The notes under the pieces were generated by a model. That model ran no database searches, was not told the DNA's origin, and saw only the letters and a program-made list of their open reading frames with translations. A stretch of 64,000 nt of DNA from contig NZ_AVPL01000017.1 in assembly GCF_000768695.1 (NCBI RefSeq), positions 1 through 64,000 on the forward strand, read 5' to 3'. Position 1 is the stretch's first letter, and each line of letters opens with the position of its first letter. A program made the translations under genes and the position numbers. Shown piece by piece: positions 42,073-50,327 of this stretch. Origin of the DNA: Knoellia aerolata DSM 18566. Lineage in GTDB: Bacteria > Actinomycetota > Actinomycetes > Actinomycetales > Dermatophilaceae.

Positions 42073-42860
42073 GCGTCGTCCTCGCCGGTGAGCACGGCCT
42101 CGCCGGTGAGCACGGCGCGGGTGTGGACGAGCTCGTCGAGGACGGCGAGGACCCGCGGCACACCCGTCTCCATGACGGCCGAGATCTCCGCCATCGTGAT
42201 CGGCTCGCCCGGCCGGACGCCCGCCGCCGGGTTGACGACGAGGCTGACCGCGGCGTACCGGAGCCCGGCCTCGGCGGCGAGGGTCACCTCGGGCACGCCG
42301 GTCATCCCGGCCACCGTGCCGCCGGCGAGGGCGGCGAGGCGGATCTCGGCGGGCGACTCGAAGCGGGGGCCGTCGAAGCAGGCGTAGACACCGCCGTCGA
42401 CGACCGGCTGCCCGATCGCGCTCGCGGCGTCCAGCACCTCGCGCCGCAGCTCCGGGTCGTAGGCGGTCGTCATGTCCGTGTGGACGACGCCGCCCGCACC
42501 CTCACCGTCGTGGAACGTCGACTCCCGACGGCGGGTGAGGTCGAGGAAGTCGTCGACGCAGACCAGCTCGCCGGGCCGGAGGTCGGGGTCGATCCCGCCG
42601 GTGACGTTGACCGCGACGACGTCGCGGACGCCGAGATCGGCGAGGGCGCGGACGATCGCGCGGTACTCGATCCGGTGGGGCGGGACGACGTGCCCGACGC
42701 CGTGCCGGGGGACGAAGACGACGGGGTGTCCGTGCCACGTCCCGCGGGTCACGTCGACCGGCCCGTATGCCGTCCCGACGCTCTCGGCGCGCGCCCCGTC
42801 CAGTACGTCGAGGGTGGGGAAGCCGCTGCCGGCGATGACTCCCAAGGGCTGGCGGCTCAC
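42069..42860 (-). CDS. purine nucleoside phosphorylase, MTI/MTA phosphorylase family
   Basis: This 263-aa phosphorylase has LGVIAGSGFPTL at the N-terminus (phosphate loop), RHGVGHVVPPHRIEYRA, NVTGGIDPDLRPGELV and MTGVPEVTLAAEAGLRYAAV. The base-recognition site reads VVNPAAG; an Asn here suits 6-oxopurines (inosine or methylthioinosine), whereas MTA phosphorylases carry Asp. With the deaminase next door it would complete an MTA-to-MTI-to-hypoxanthine route. The start is GTG at 42860 or at 42869; the longer open frame upstream is not homologous. Confidence 0.85.
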   Translation of the reverse strand: MSRQPLGVIAGSGFPTLDVLDGARAESVGTAYGPVDVTRGTWHGHPVVFVPRHGVGHVVPPHRIEYRAIVRALADLGVRDVVAVNVTGGIDPDLRPGELVCVDDFLDLTRRRESTFHDGEGAGGVVHTDMTTAYDPELRREVLDAASAIGQPVVDGGVYACFDGPRFESPAEIRLAALAGGTVAGMTGVPEVTLAAEAGLRYAAVSLVVNPAAGVRPGEPITMAEISAVMETGVPRVLAVLDELVHTRAVLTGEAVLTGEDDA

Positions 42861-42887
42861 ACGCGTCACGCTACCGGTGGTGCGAGG

Positions 42888-44423
42888 ATGCCTCGCATGA
42901 GGAGGCGGGTGGCGGTCGCGGCGACGGGTCCCTCGTCCCTCGCCGCCGGACAGGCGGTCGTCGCGGAGGGCGGCAACGCGGTCGACGCCGCCATCGCCGC
43001 CGCGGTCACGTCGATGAGCACCGAGCCCGGCATCGTCAGCCTCGCCGGCGGTGCGTTCGTCACCGTCTGGCCGGCCTCGGGTGACCCGGTGCTCCTCGAC
43101 GGCAACGTCGTCATGCCGGGCCGGGGACTGCCGCGAGAGGCGTTCGGAGGTGGGGTGCGCGAGGTCGTCACCGACTACGGCGGCGGTGTGACGATGTATG
43201 CCGGCCACGGCTCGGTGGCCGTACCCGGCGCCCTGGCCGCCTGCGAGACGGCGATCGCCCGATTCGGGTCGCGCCCGTGGGCGTCGGTCGTCGAGCCGGC
43301 CGCCGCGGCCTGTCGCGACGGCTACCCCATCGGCGGCGCCGCGGCCCGCTACCTCTCGATCGTCGCCGACGTCCTCTTCGGGCACGACGACGGAGCGCGC
43401 ACGGTGACCCGCCGGCCCGACGGATCCCCTTTCACGGCAGGCGATGTGGCGCGCAACACCGAGCTCGCGGCCGTCCTCGACGAGATCTCGCGAACGGGGG
43501 CCTCGCTCCTCACCACCGGCGAGGTCGGGCGTGCGCTCGCGAGCGAGATGGTCGCGAACGGTGGGCTGGTCACGGAGGCCGACCTCGCGGCATACGAGGT
43601 CGTCGTCCGGGAGCCGCTGAGGCGCGCGGTGGGGGTCTGGGACATCGCCGTGAACCCACCACCGTCGGTCGGCGGGCCGATGCTCGCGGTGATGCTCGGT
43701 GAGCTGGCGCGGACGGGCGAGCCGTCGTGGGACGACATCCTGCGGATCCAGCGCGCGGTGCTCTCCTACCGGGTCACGGTGCACGACCACTCGCGCGACC
43801 TCGAGGCGGACGGTCACACGCTGCTCGCCTCGGTCGACCGACACGGGCTGGCGGGCCTGCCGACGTCGGCGTCGACGGCGCACATCTCGGCCGTCGACAG
43901 CGACGGGCTGGCCTGCGCGGTGACGATGTCGAGCGGCTACGGCGCCGGGGTCACGGTCGCCGGGACCGGCCTGCTGCTCAACAACGCGCTCGGCGAACCC
44001 GAGCTCAACCGGCTCGGGCTGCACGCGCTGACGCCCGGGACCCGGCTCGCCTCGAACATGGCGCCGACGGTGGGGCGCGCCCCGGACGGGCGCGTCCTCG
44101 CGGTGGGTTCGCCGGGAGCCGACCGCATCACCACGGCCCTGATGCAGGTGCTCGACCAGCTGTGCCTGCAGGGCGCCGACCTCGACGCGGCGATCCGGGC
44201 GCCGCGGATGCACGTGCGCTTCGGCCGGTCGGGGGCTGCGCTCGTCGAGCACGAGGCCGACCCCGCGATCGCCGCCGCGGTCACCCGGGCCGGGCTGCCG
44301 GGCCTCGACCACGGCGACCTGTCGATGTACTTCGGCGGCGTGGGCGCGGCCTACCGCGATGGTGCGGGCGGGCTCCGCGCGGCCGGTGACCCGCGTCGCG
44401 AGGCGGCGGTCGGCGTCTCCTAG
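42888..44423 (+). CDS. ggt: gamma-glutamyltransferase family protein
   Basis: This 511-aa Ntn-hydrolase should self-cleave before Thr330 in STAHISAVD, the counterpart of the T-T-H catalytic motif; the second Thr is Ala here. Other family parts are GGNAVDAAIAAAV near residue 29, VAVPGALAACE and GSPGADRITTALMQVL. There is no signal peptide, so it appears cytoplasmic, unlike classical periplasmic GGT. ATG at 42888 or 42897. Promoter space to the divergent phosphorylase is under 30 bp. It ends overlapping the convergent MATE gene by 4 nt. Confidence 0.88.
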   Translation: MPRMRRRVAVAATGPSSLAAGQAVVAEGGNAVDAAIAAAVTSMSTEPGIVSLAGGAFVTVWPASGDPVLLDGNVVMPGRGLPREAFGGGVREVVTDYGGGVTMYAGHGSVAVPGALAACETAIARFGSRPWASVVEPAAAACRDGYPIGGAAARYLSIVADVLFGHDDGARTVTRRPDGSPFTAGDVARNTELAAVLDEISRTGASLLTTGEVGRALASEMVANGGLVTEADLAAYEVVVREPLRRAVGVWDIAVNPPPSVGGPMLAVMLGELARTGEPSWDDILRIQRAVLSYRVTVHDHSRDLEADGHTLLASVDRHGLAGLPTSASTAHISAVDSDGLACAVTMSSGYGAGVTVAGTGLLLNNALGEPELNRLGLHALTPGTRLASNMAPTVGRAPDGRVLAVGSPGADRITTALMQVLDQLCLQGADLDAAIRAPRMHVRFGRSGAALVEHEADPAIAAAVTRAGLPGLDHGDLSMYFGGVGAAYRDGAGGLRAAGDPRREAAVGVS

Positions 44424-45778
44424 CGGGTCGCACCCGTCACCATCCACCGGTCGGTGCGCACGCGGGCCCACATGAGCACGCCGCGGATCGCCATGAACCC
44501 GGCGAAGGCCAGCCACAGCCACGTCACCGCGTTGCTCGTGCCGCGCCCCGAGTCGTCGGCGAGCAGCCAGTCGCCGAGCAGGTGCACGCCGAGGATGAGC
44601 GGCAGGTACGCGACGAGGTTGCCGAGCATCGCCTGCGCCAGCCAGCGCCCGTCGCCGGCGCCGATGAGCACGCCGTCGATGACGAAGACGTAGCCGCTGA
44701 GCGGCTGCGAGAGGGCGACGACGATGAGCGCGGCGCCGATCGCAGCCTGCACCTGCGGGTCGCCGGTGAAGACCTGCGGCAGGACGGTGTGGAGCAGGAG
44801 CACGACGACTCCGAGGGCGGCCCCGCCGATGACGCCCCACCGGACCATCAGCGTCGTCGTCGACCGGGCCCGCTTGAGGTCGCCGGCGCCGAGCGCCTTG
44901 CCGGTGAGGGCCTGCGCCGCGATCGCGATGGCGTCGAGGGCGAAGACGAGGAAGCTCCAGATGGTCGCCGACACCTGGTACGCCGCGAGCGGCACGTCGC
45001 CGAGGTCGGCGGCGACCCACGTGGTGACGAGGAGGACGGCGCGCAGCGCGAGGGTGCGCACGAGCAGCGGTATGCCGGTCCGCGCGGCTGCGAGGATCCG
45101 TCCCGGGTGGGCCCGCAGGGTCACCCGGTGGCGGCGGGACTCGCGGACGAGGACCACGACGAGGGCGGCGGCCATGCCGGTCTGGGCGATGACGGTGCCG
45201 AGCGCGGAGCCGGCGATGCCCCAGCCGAACCCGTAGACGAACAGGAGGTTGAGGGCGATGTTGCTCGTGAACCCGAGGGCGCTCGCCGCGAGAGGGGTCC
45301 TCGTGTCCTGGAGCCCGCGCAGCACACCGGTGGTCGCGAGGACGACGAGCATCGCGGGGATGCTGATCGCCGAGATCCGCAGGTAGGTCACGGCGTGGCC
45401 CAGCGCCTCGGGGGAGGCGCCGAAGAGCCGGCAGATCGGCCCGGCGAGCACGGCCACGAGGACGGCAGTGACGGTGCCGAGGCCGACCGCGAGCCAGGTG
45501 CCGTCGATGCCGGCGGCGATGGCGCCGTTGCGGTTGCCCGCGCCGAGCATGCGGGCGACGACGGACGTGGTGCCGTAGGCGAGGAAGACGAAGATGTTGG
45601 CCGCGGTGAGGAGCATCGCGCTCGCGACGCCGAGGCCGGCGAGCTGCGGTGTGCCGAGGTGGCCGACGATCGCCGAGTCGGTGAGAAGGAAGAGCGGTTC
45701 GGCGACGAGGGCGAGGAACGCGGGCAGGGCGAGCCGGAGCACCTCGCGGTGCTGGGACTGCTCGGCCGGCGTCGTCAC
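44420..45778 (-). CDS. MATE-family efflux transporter, DinF-like
   Basis: This 452-aa membrane protein has twelve hydrophobic segments in two pseudo-repeats. Typical MATE/DinF stretches are LALPAFLALVAEPLFLLTDSAIVGHLGT and its second-half counterpart beginning TGIPLLVRTLALRAVLL. It exports drugs or metabolites using an ion gradient. The start is GTG at 45778, where homology begins. A MATE gene near dnaB is a common arrangement in actinobacteria. Stop overlaps the convergent ggt stop. Confidence 0.92.
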   Translation of the reverse strand: MTTPAEQSQHREVLRLALPAFLALVAEPLFLLTDSAIVGHLGTPQLAGLGVASAMLLTAANIFVFLAYGTTSVVARMLGAGNRNGAIAAGIDGTWLAVGLGTVTAVLVAVLAGPICRLFGASPEALGHAVTYLRISAISIPAMLVVLATTGVLRGLQDTRTPLAASALGFTSNIALNLLFVYGFGWGIAGSALGTVIAQTGMAAALVVVLVRESRRHRVTLRAHPGRILAAARTGIPLLVRTLALRAVLLVTTWVAADLGDVPLAAYQVSATIWSFLVFALDAIAIAAQALTGKALGAGDLKRARSTTTLMVRWGVIGGAALGVVVLLLHTVLPQVFTGDPQVQAAIGAALIVVALSQPLSGYVFVIDGVLIGAGDGRWLAQAMLGNLVAYLPLILGVHLLGDWLLADDSGRGTSNAVTWLWLAFAGFMAIRGVLMWARVRTDRWMVTGATR

Positions 45779-45798
45779 GGGTGTGAACCTAGTGCCGG

Positions 45799-46128
45799 TC
45801 AGGTGGTGAGGGTGACCCACAGGGCAGCGACTGCCAGGGCAGCCGTGGCCAGGGTGACCACGACGACCTCGGTCGTCGCGGGCTCGAGGCCCGGCGCCGG
45901 GAAGTGGTGGGCGACGCGGCGCAGCCTCGTGCGCGTGTGGAAGAACATCCACGTGGCAGTGACGGCTGCCATGACGACGACGACGGCGACGACCGGACCG
46001 TGCTGCGTGGCCCACCGGAGGAACAGCAGCGACGCGGCGAGGAACGAGATCGCCGTGCGCTGCCAGGCCAGCGTCGTGCGCTCCGGCTGAAGCCCCGGGT
46101 CGGCGCGGGGGGAGGCGCGGTCGGCCAC
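45799..46128 (-). CDS. DUF202 membrane protein
   Basis: This 109-aa protein has ERTTLAWQRTAISFLAASLLFLRW near residue 16, the DUF202 signature, and three hydrophobic helices. It follows another DUF202 gene by 2 nt, making a pair. Function unknown. Confidence 0.85.
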   Translation of the reverse strand: MADRASPRADPGLQPERTTLAWQRTAISFLAASLLFLRWATQHGPVVAVVVVMAAVTATWMFFHTRTRLRRVAHHFPAPGLEPATTEVVVVTLATAALAVAALWVTLTT

Positions 46129-46130
46129 GG

Positions 46131-46478
46131 TTACCTCGCGACGACGAGGACGAGCAGCGCGGCCGCGAGAAGCACGCTCGCCACGACGAGGAACGGGATG
46201 AGGGTGGGGAAGGGGAGCGGGCGCCCACGGCGCATCGCCTGCTCGACCCGCAGCCAGCGGACGCCGGCGCCCACTGCCACCGCGACGCCGAGGACGGTGA
46301 GGCCGACGGCGACGATCCCGCGGGCCGTCTCGTCGAGGTCGATGCCGAAGCCCTCGATGGCCACCGCGCCGGCGATGAGGGCGAGACCGGTGCGGATCCA
46401 GGCCAGGAAGGTCCGCTCGTTCGCGAGGGTGAAGCGGGGGTCGGGTTCGGTGCCGTCACGCAGGGCCTCGGGGCGCAT
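46131..46478 (-). CDS. DUF202 (YidH-like) membrane protein
   Basis: This 115-aa protein has DPRFTLANERTFLAWIRTGLALIAGAVA, the classic YidH/DUF202 start, and three helices. It is the first of the two-gene DUF202 pair; the two probably associate in the membrane. Function unknown. The start faces the DUF2277 gene across 68 bp, which contains a CGGCATAC word at 46530. Confidence 0.88.
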   Translation of the reverse strand: MRPEALRDGTEPDPRFTLANERTFLAWIRTGLALIAGAVAIEGFGIDLDETARGIVAVGLTVLGVAVAVGAGVRWLRVEQAMRRGRPLPFPTLIPFLVVASVLLAAALLVLVVAR

Positions 46479-46546
46479 GCGTCGACCCTAGCCACCGCGG
46501 CACGTGAGGGGTGTCGGGTCCGGAGCGTGCGGCATACGCTCGGGGC

Positions 46547-46822
46547 ATGTGCCGAAACATCCGTCAGCTGCACAACTTCGAGCCACCGGCCACGGACTCC
46601 GAGGTGTATGCCGCCGCGCTGCAGTACGTGCGCAAGGTGAGCGGGTCGACCAGGCCGTCGCAGGCGAACCAGGAGGCGTTCGACGCCGCGGTGCGGGAGG
46701 TCGCGGACGCGACCCAGCACCTGCTCGACCACCTCGTGACGACCGCGCCCCCCAAGGACCGGGAGATCGAGGCGGCCAAGGCGCGGGTCCGGTCGGCCGA
46801 GAGGTACGGGCGGGCCGGCTGA
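46547..46822 (+). CDS. DUF2277 family protein
   Basis: This 91-aa protein begins MCRNIRQLHNFEPPATDSE, the strongly conserved DUF2277 N-terminus with Cys2, and continues as a helical protein (ALQYVRKVSGSTRPSQANQEAF). Homology fixes the ATG at 46547; the frame opens 12 codons earlier. Role unknown. Followed by a 400-bp gene-free region before dnaB. Confidence 0.88.
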   Translation: MCRNIRQLHNFEPPATDSEVYAAALQYVRKVSGSTRPSQANQEAFDAAVREVADATQHLLDHLVTTAPPKDREIEAAKARVRSAERYGRAG

Positions 46823-47028
46823 CCACTCGCGGATCTCGACGCCGAGAGGGGTTCCCGCCGGCGGTTACTGCGTGGTATGGGGGTTTGCCGGGGGCCCGAA
46901 CAGGCCGATCGGGTCATGCCGGACGAGTCGGCCCATGTGGACAGGACACGCCCGAAACTTTCTTTTTCACACATCGGTGGATGAGCATCGTTGCAGGTCA
47001 GAGGGCTGAGCGAGCCCCACCGGCGGGC

Positions 47029-47104
47029 TTGTCCACAGGGCTGTCCACCGGCTGTGCACAACAAGGGCGGGCGTTTTGCACCGCCTGTCCACAGGTTGTC
47101 CACA
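47029..47104 (+). promoter_or_regulatory. cluster of DnaA boxes upstream of dnaB
   Basis: Two perfect actinobacterial DnaA boxes TTGTCCACA lie at 47029-47037 and 47096-47104, with near matches CTGTCCACC (47041), CTGTGCACA (47052) and CTGTCCACA (47085), all in the same direction. They sit 120-195 bp before dnaB in the gene-free interval 46823-47223, which otherwise shows only a slightly AT-richer stretch (AACTTTCTTTTTCACAC near 46957) that may hold the promoter. Confidence 0.8.
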
Positions 47105-47223
47105 GGCGCGGTGGAACCGGTCCCGCAAACGCCCTAGGTTGGCCCGAGCCGGGTGAACGGCGAGATGTCGGTGGTGGCTGCTGCACTGGGTGACACGGCG
47201 TACTGGAGTTCGAACGGAAGGGT

Positions 47224-50200
47224 ATGCAGGTGTCGATCGCGGAGCTCAGCAACGGCTACACGGGCTCCAGCGGCGGTCCCTCCGACGACCGGCTCCCACC
47301 TCAGGACCTCGGAGCCGAGCAGTCCGTCCTCGGTTCGATGCTCATCAACAAGGACGCGATCGCCGACTGCCTCGAGGTCGTCCGGTCGGTCGACTTCTAC
47401 CGTCCGGCGCACGAGCTGATCTACGACGCGGTCCTCGACCTCTACGGCCGCGGGGAGCCCGCCGACGCCATCACGGTCGCCGACGAGCTGTCCAAGCGCG
47501 GTGACCTCACCCGCGTGGGCGGCCAGGCCTACCTCCACCAGCTCATCCAGTCGGTGCCGACCGCGGCCAACGCCGGGTACTACGCCGAGATCGTCCACGA
47601 GCGGGCCGTCCTGCGCCGGCTCGTCGAGGCCGGCACCCGCATCGTGCAGATGGGGTACGGCCAGGGCGAGGGCGACATCGACGACATCGTCAACCGCGCG
47701 CAGGCCGAGGTGTACTCGGTCGCGGAGAAGCGCGGCGGCGAGGACTACCACCAGCTGGGCGAGCTCCTCAACGCGACGATGGAGGAGATCGAGGCCGCGG
47801 CCGGCCGCACCGACGAGATGATCGGGGTGCCGACGGGGTTCATCGAGCTCGACAACCTCACCCACGGGCTGCACGCCGGTCAGATGATCGTCATCGCGGC
47901 GCGCCCCGCCGTCGGCAAGGCGCTGTCGCTCGACACGCCCCTGCCCACTCCGTCGGGATGGACGACGATGGGTGCGGTCGCGACCGGCGACCTCCTGCTC
48001 GACGCCTCGGGGCGGCCGACGCGTGTCGTGGCGGCGACCGAGGTCATGGAGGGCCGGCCGTGCTATGAGGTCGAGTTCTCCGACGGATCGGTCATCGTCG
48101 CGGACGCCGAGCACCAGTGGGCCATCGAAGACGGGGAGGTCGTGACCACGCAGCACATGGTCGACCTCGGTCTCAGGCCCAAGATCGCTCATGACGTGCG
48201 GTACGTCGAAGGTGTCCGGGCCACGCCGTCGGTGCTGGTGCGCTGCGTCGAGGTGGACAACGACGACCACCTTTACCTCGCCGGACCGACTCGCATCCCC
48301 ACCCACAACTCGACGCTGGGGATCGACATCGCGCGCGCCGCGGCGATCAAGCACGGCATGGCGACGGCCGTGTTCTCGCTGGAGATGAGCCGCACCGAGA
48401 TCACGATGCGCATCCTCTCGGCCGAGGCCACCATCCAGCTCCAGGACCTCCGCAAGGGCCTCAAGGGGCAGGAGCAGTGGAACAAGCTGGCCCGCGTCAT
48501 GGGCAAGATCTCGGACGCCCCGCTCTTCATCGACGACTCGCCCAACATGTCGCTCATGGAGATCCGGGCCAAGTGCCGCCGGCTCAAGCAGCAGCACAAC
48601 CTCAAGATGGTCATCATCGACTACCTCCAGCTGATGAGCTCGGGCAAGAAGGTCGAGTCCCGCCAGCAGGAGGTCGCCGAGTTCTCGCGTGCGCTCAAGC
48701 TCTTGGCCAAGGAGCTCGAGGTCCCGGTCATCGCCATCTCGCAGCTGAACCGTGGCCCGGAGCAGCGCACGGACAAGCGTCCGCAGATGTCCGACCTCCG
48801 TGAGTCCGGTTGCCTGCCTGCTGAGACGCGCATCCTGCGGGCTGACACTGGCGCCGAGACGTCGATCGGCGAGATCGCGAGGTCCGGTGAGAAGGACCTC
48901 ACGGTGTGGGCGCTCGATGACGGGCTCCGCTACACCAAGCGGACGATGACGCACGCCTTCTCGACGGGAGTCGCACCGGTCTTCCGGCTCACGCTGGCGT
49001 CGGGCAAGACCGTACGGGCGACGGAGAACCACCCCTTCCACACCTACGAGGGCTGGAAGCCGTTGGCCTCACTGCGATCGGGTGACCGCGTGGCAGTCCC
49101 GCGCCACGTGCCCTCACCGCTTCTCGTCAGTGACTGGCAGGATTCCGAGGTGGTCATGCTGGCTCACCTCATCGGTGACGGGTCGTTCGTGAAGCGCCAG
49201 CCGATCCGGTACGCGAGCATCTACGAGGCCAACCTGGAGGCGGTGACCAAGGCCGCCCTGGCCTTCGGGATCTCGGCGGTGCGCGACGAGTATGCCGTCG
49301 CGCGATGCACCAATCTGAGGCTTCCGGCGCCCTTCCGGCTGGCTCGGGGCAAGCGGAACCCGATCGCGGAGTGGCTCGACGGGATGGGCCTCTTCGGGGC
49401 CCGGTCGCACGAGAAGTTCGTTCCGGCGGACGTGTTCACCCTGCCGAAGGAGCAGATCGCTCTGTTCCTCCGACACCTCTGGGCCACCGACGGCTCTGTG
49501 ACGGTGTTGAAGAACGGCCGAGGTGGACGGGTCTACTACGCCTCGACATCACGACGACTGGTCGACGACGTGTCGAGACTGCTCCTCCGATTCGGTATCC
49601 AGACACGCGTCCGTGTCACCAAGAAGCCCGGCTATCGCGACGGGTACACGCTTGACATCTCCGGCGTGGACAGCCAACGGCGCTTCCTCAGGGAGATCGG
49701 TGTTCACGGAGCGCGCGCCGTCGCGGCTGAGCGGTTGCTCCAGATCGTCCTCGAGCTCACCGGCAACACCAACGTCGACACCGTCCCCAAGCAGGTGTGG
49801 GACGACGTGCGGGACTCCATGTCCGAGAAGGCAATGACGTCCCGCGCGTTCCAGCAGGCCTTGGGCACCCAGTACTGCGGGTCCGCCCTCTACGCGAGCA
49901 ACCCTTCACGCCAGCGCCTGGCGAAGGTGGCCGAGGTGCTCGACGATGCGTCCTTGGAGCTCATGGCAGTCAACGACGTGTTCTGGGACTCGGTCGTGGC
50001 GATCGAGCCCGACGGCGTCGAGGAGGTCTACGACGCGACCGTTCTGGACTGCCACAACTTCATCGCGAACGGCATCTCCGTGCACAACTCGATCGAGCAG
50101 GACGCTGACCTCGTCATCCTGCTGCACCGGGACCGCTCCGACCCCGAGCGCGACGGCGAGGCCGACGTCATCGTGGCCAAGCACCGTAACGGCCCGACGG

Positions 50201-50271
50201 CCGACCTCGTTCTCGCCTTTCAGGGCCACTACAGCCGCTTCAGCAACATGGCCAAGGACGGCGGCTTCTAG
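47224..50271 (+). CDS. dnaB: replicative DNA helicase with two inteins
   Basis: This 1015-aa precursor should splice to a 459-aa DnaB hexameric helicase. The N-terminal domain (QDLGAEQSVLGSMLINKDA) and RecA-like core (YLQLMSSGKKVESRQQEV, AISQLNRGPEQRTDKRPQMSDLRESG, HRNGPTADLVLAFQG) are normal. Intein 1 (residues 233-362) splits Walker A between GK and ST; intein 2 (residues 530-955) splits RESG from SIEQD. Both extein joints have Ser at +1. GGAAGG precedes the ATG. DnaA boxes lie upstream. Function requires both splicing events. Confidence 0.97.
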   Translation: MQVSIAELSNGYTGSSGGPSDDRLPPQDLGAEQSVLGSMLINKDAIADCLEVVRSVDFYRPAHELIYDAVLDLYGRGEPADAITVADELSKRGDLTRVGGQAYLHQLIQSVPTAANAGYYAEIVHERAVLRRLVEAGTRIVQMGYGQGEGDIDDIVNRAQAEVYSVAEKRGGEDYHQLGELLNATMEEIEAAAGRTDEMIGVPTGFIELDNLTHGLHAGQMIVIAARPAVGKALSLDTPLPTPSGWTTMGAVATGDLLLDASGRPTRVVAATEVMEGRPCYEVEFSDGSVIVADAEHQWAIEDGEVVTTQHMVDLGLRPKIAHDVRYVEGVRATPSVLVRCVEVDNDDHLYLAGPTRIPTHNSTLGIDIARAAAIKHGMATAVFSLEMSRTEITMRILSAEATIQLQDLRKGLKGQEQWNKLARVMGKISDAPLFIDDSPNMSLMEIRAKCRRLKQQHNLKMVIIDYLQLMSSGKKVESRQQEVAEFSRALKLLAKELEVPVIAISQLNRGPEQRTDKRPQMSDLRESGCLPAETRILRADTGAETSIGEIARSGEKDLTVWALDDGLRYTKRTMTHAFSTGVAPVFRLTLASGKTVRATENHPFHTYEGWKPLASLRSGDRVAVPRHVPSPLLVSDWQDSEVVMLAHLIGDGSFVKRQPIRYASIYEANLEAVTKAALAFGISAVRDEYAVARCTNLRLPAPFRLARGKRNPIAEWLDGMGLFGARSHEKFVPADVFTLPKEQIALFLRHLWATDGSVTVLKNGRGGRVYYASTSRRLVDDVSRLLLRFGIQTRVRVTKKPGYRDGYTLDISGVDSQRRFLREIGVHGARAVAAERLLQIVLELTGNTNVDTVPKQVWDDVRDSMSEKAMTSRAFQQALGTQYCGSALYASNPSRQRLAKVAEVLDDASLELMAVNDVFWDSVVAIEPDGVEEVYDATVLDCHNFIANGISVHNSIEQDADLVILLHRDRSDPERDGEADVIVAKHRNGPTADLVLAFQGHYSRFSNMAKDGGF
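47920..48309 (+). mobile_element. class 3 mini-intein in the DnaB P-loop (130 aa)
   Basis: The insert starts with Ala (ALSLDTPLPTPSGWTTMG) and not Cys or Ser, ends THN, and is followed by Ser+1. It has block B ADAEHQW (Trp), block F VRCVEVDNDDHLYL (Cys) and block G PTHN (Thr), the W-C-T triplet of class 3 inteins such as mycobacterial DnaB-i1. No endonuclease domain is present. In this class the block F Cys starts splicing. It interrupts the ATP-binding loop, so unspliced protein must be inactive. Confidence 0.9.
48811..50088 (+). mobile_element. class 1 intein with LAGLIDADG endonuclease in DnaB (426 aa)
   Basis: It starts with Cys1 (CLPAETRIL), has block B ATENHPFHT with the TxxH motif, and ends NGISVHN before Ser+1. 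Between lie two LAGLIDADG-type motifs, MLAHLIGDGSF and FLRHLWATDGSV, so a homing endonuclease domain is present. Codon use is less GC-biased than in the exteins (for example GCT, TCA, TAT codons), consistent with later acquisition. Both endonuclease acidic residues appear intact. Confidence 0.92.
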
Positions 50272-50327
50272 CTCGGGACACCTGGCTGCGAGGAGTGCGG
50301 AGGCCCTGCTCCATGGGCTTGCACCGC

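Noticed and set aside
42069-45020. 983-aa fusion protein on the minus strand
   Set aside because: Only the last 263-266 codons are a phosphorylase; the rest is antisense to the ggt gene.
46823-47223. Origin of replication
   Set aside because: Only two perfect DnaA boxes, no AT-rich unwinding region and no dnaA, dnaN or rpmH nearby.
47224-50271. Frameshifted or duplicated dnaB
   Set aside because: The extra length is in frame and has intein splice blocks at both known DnaB insertion points.
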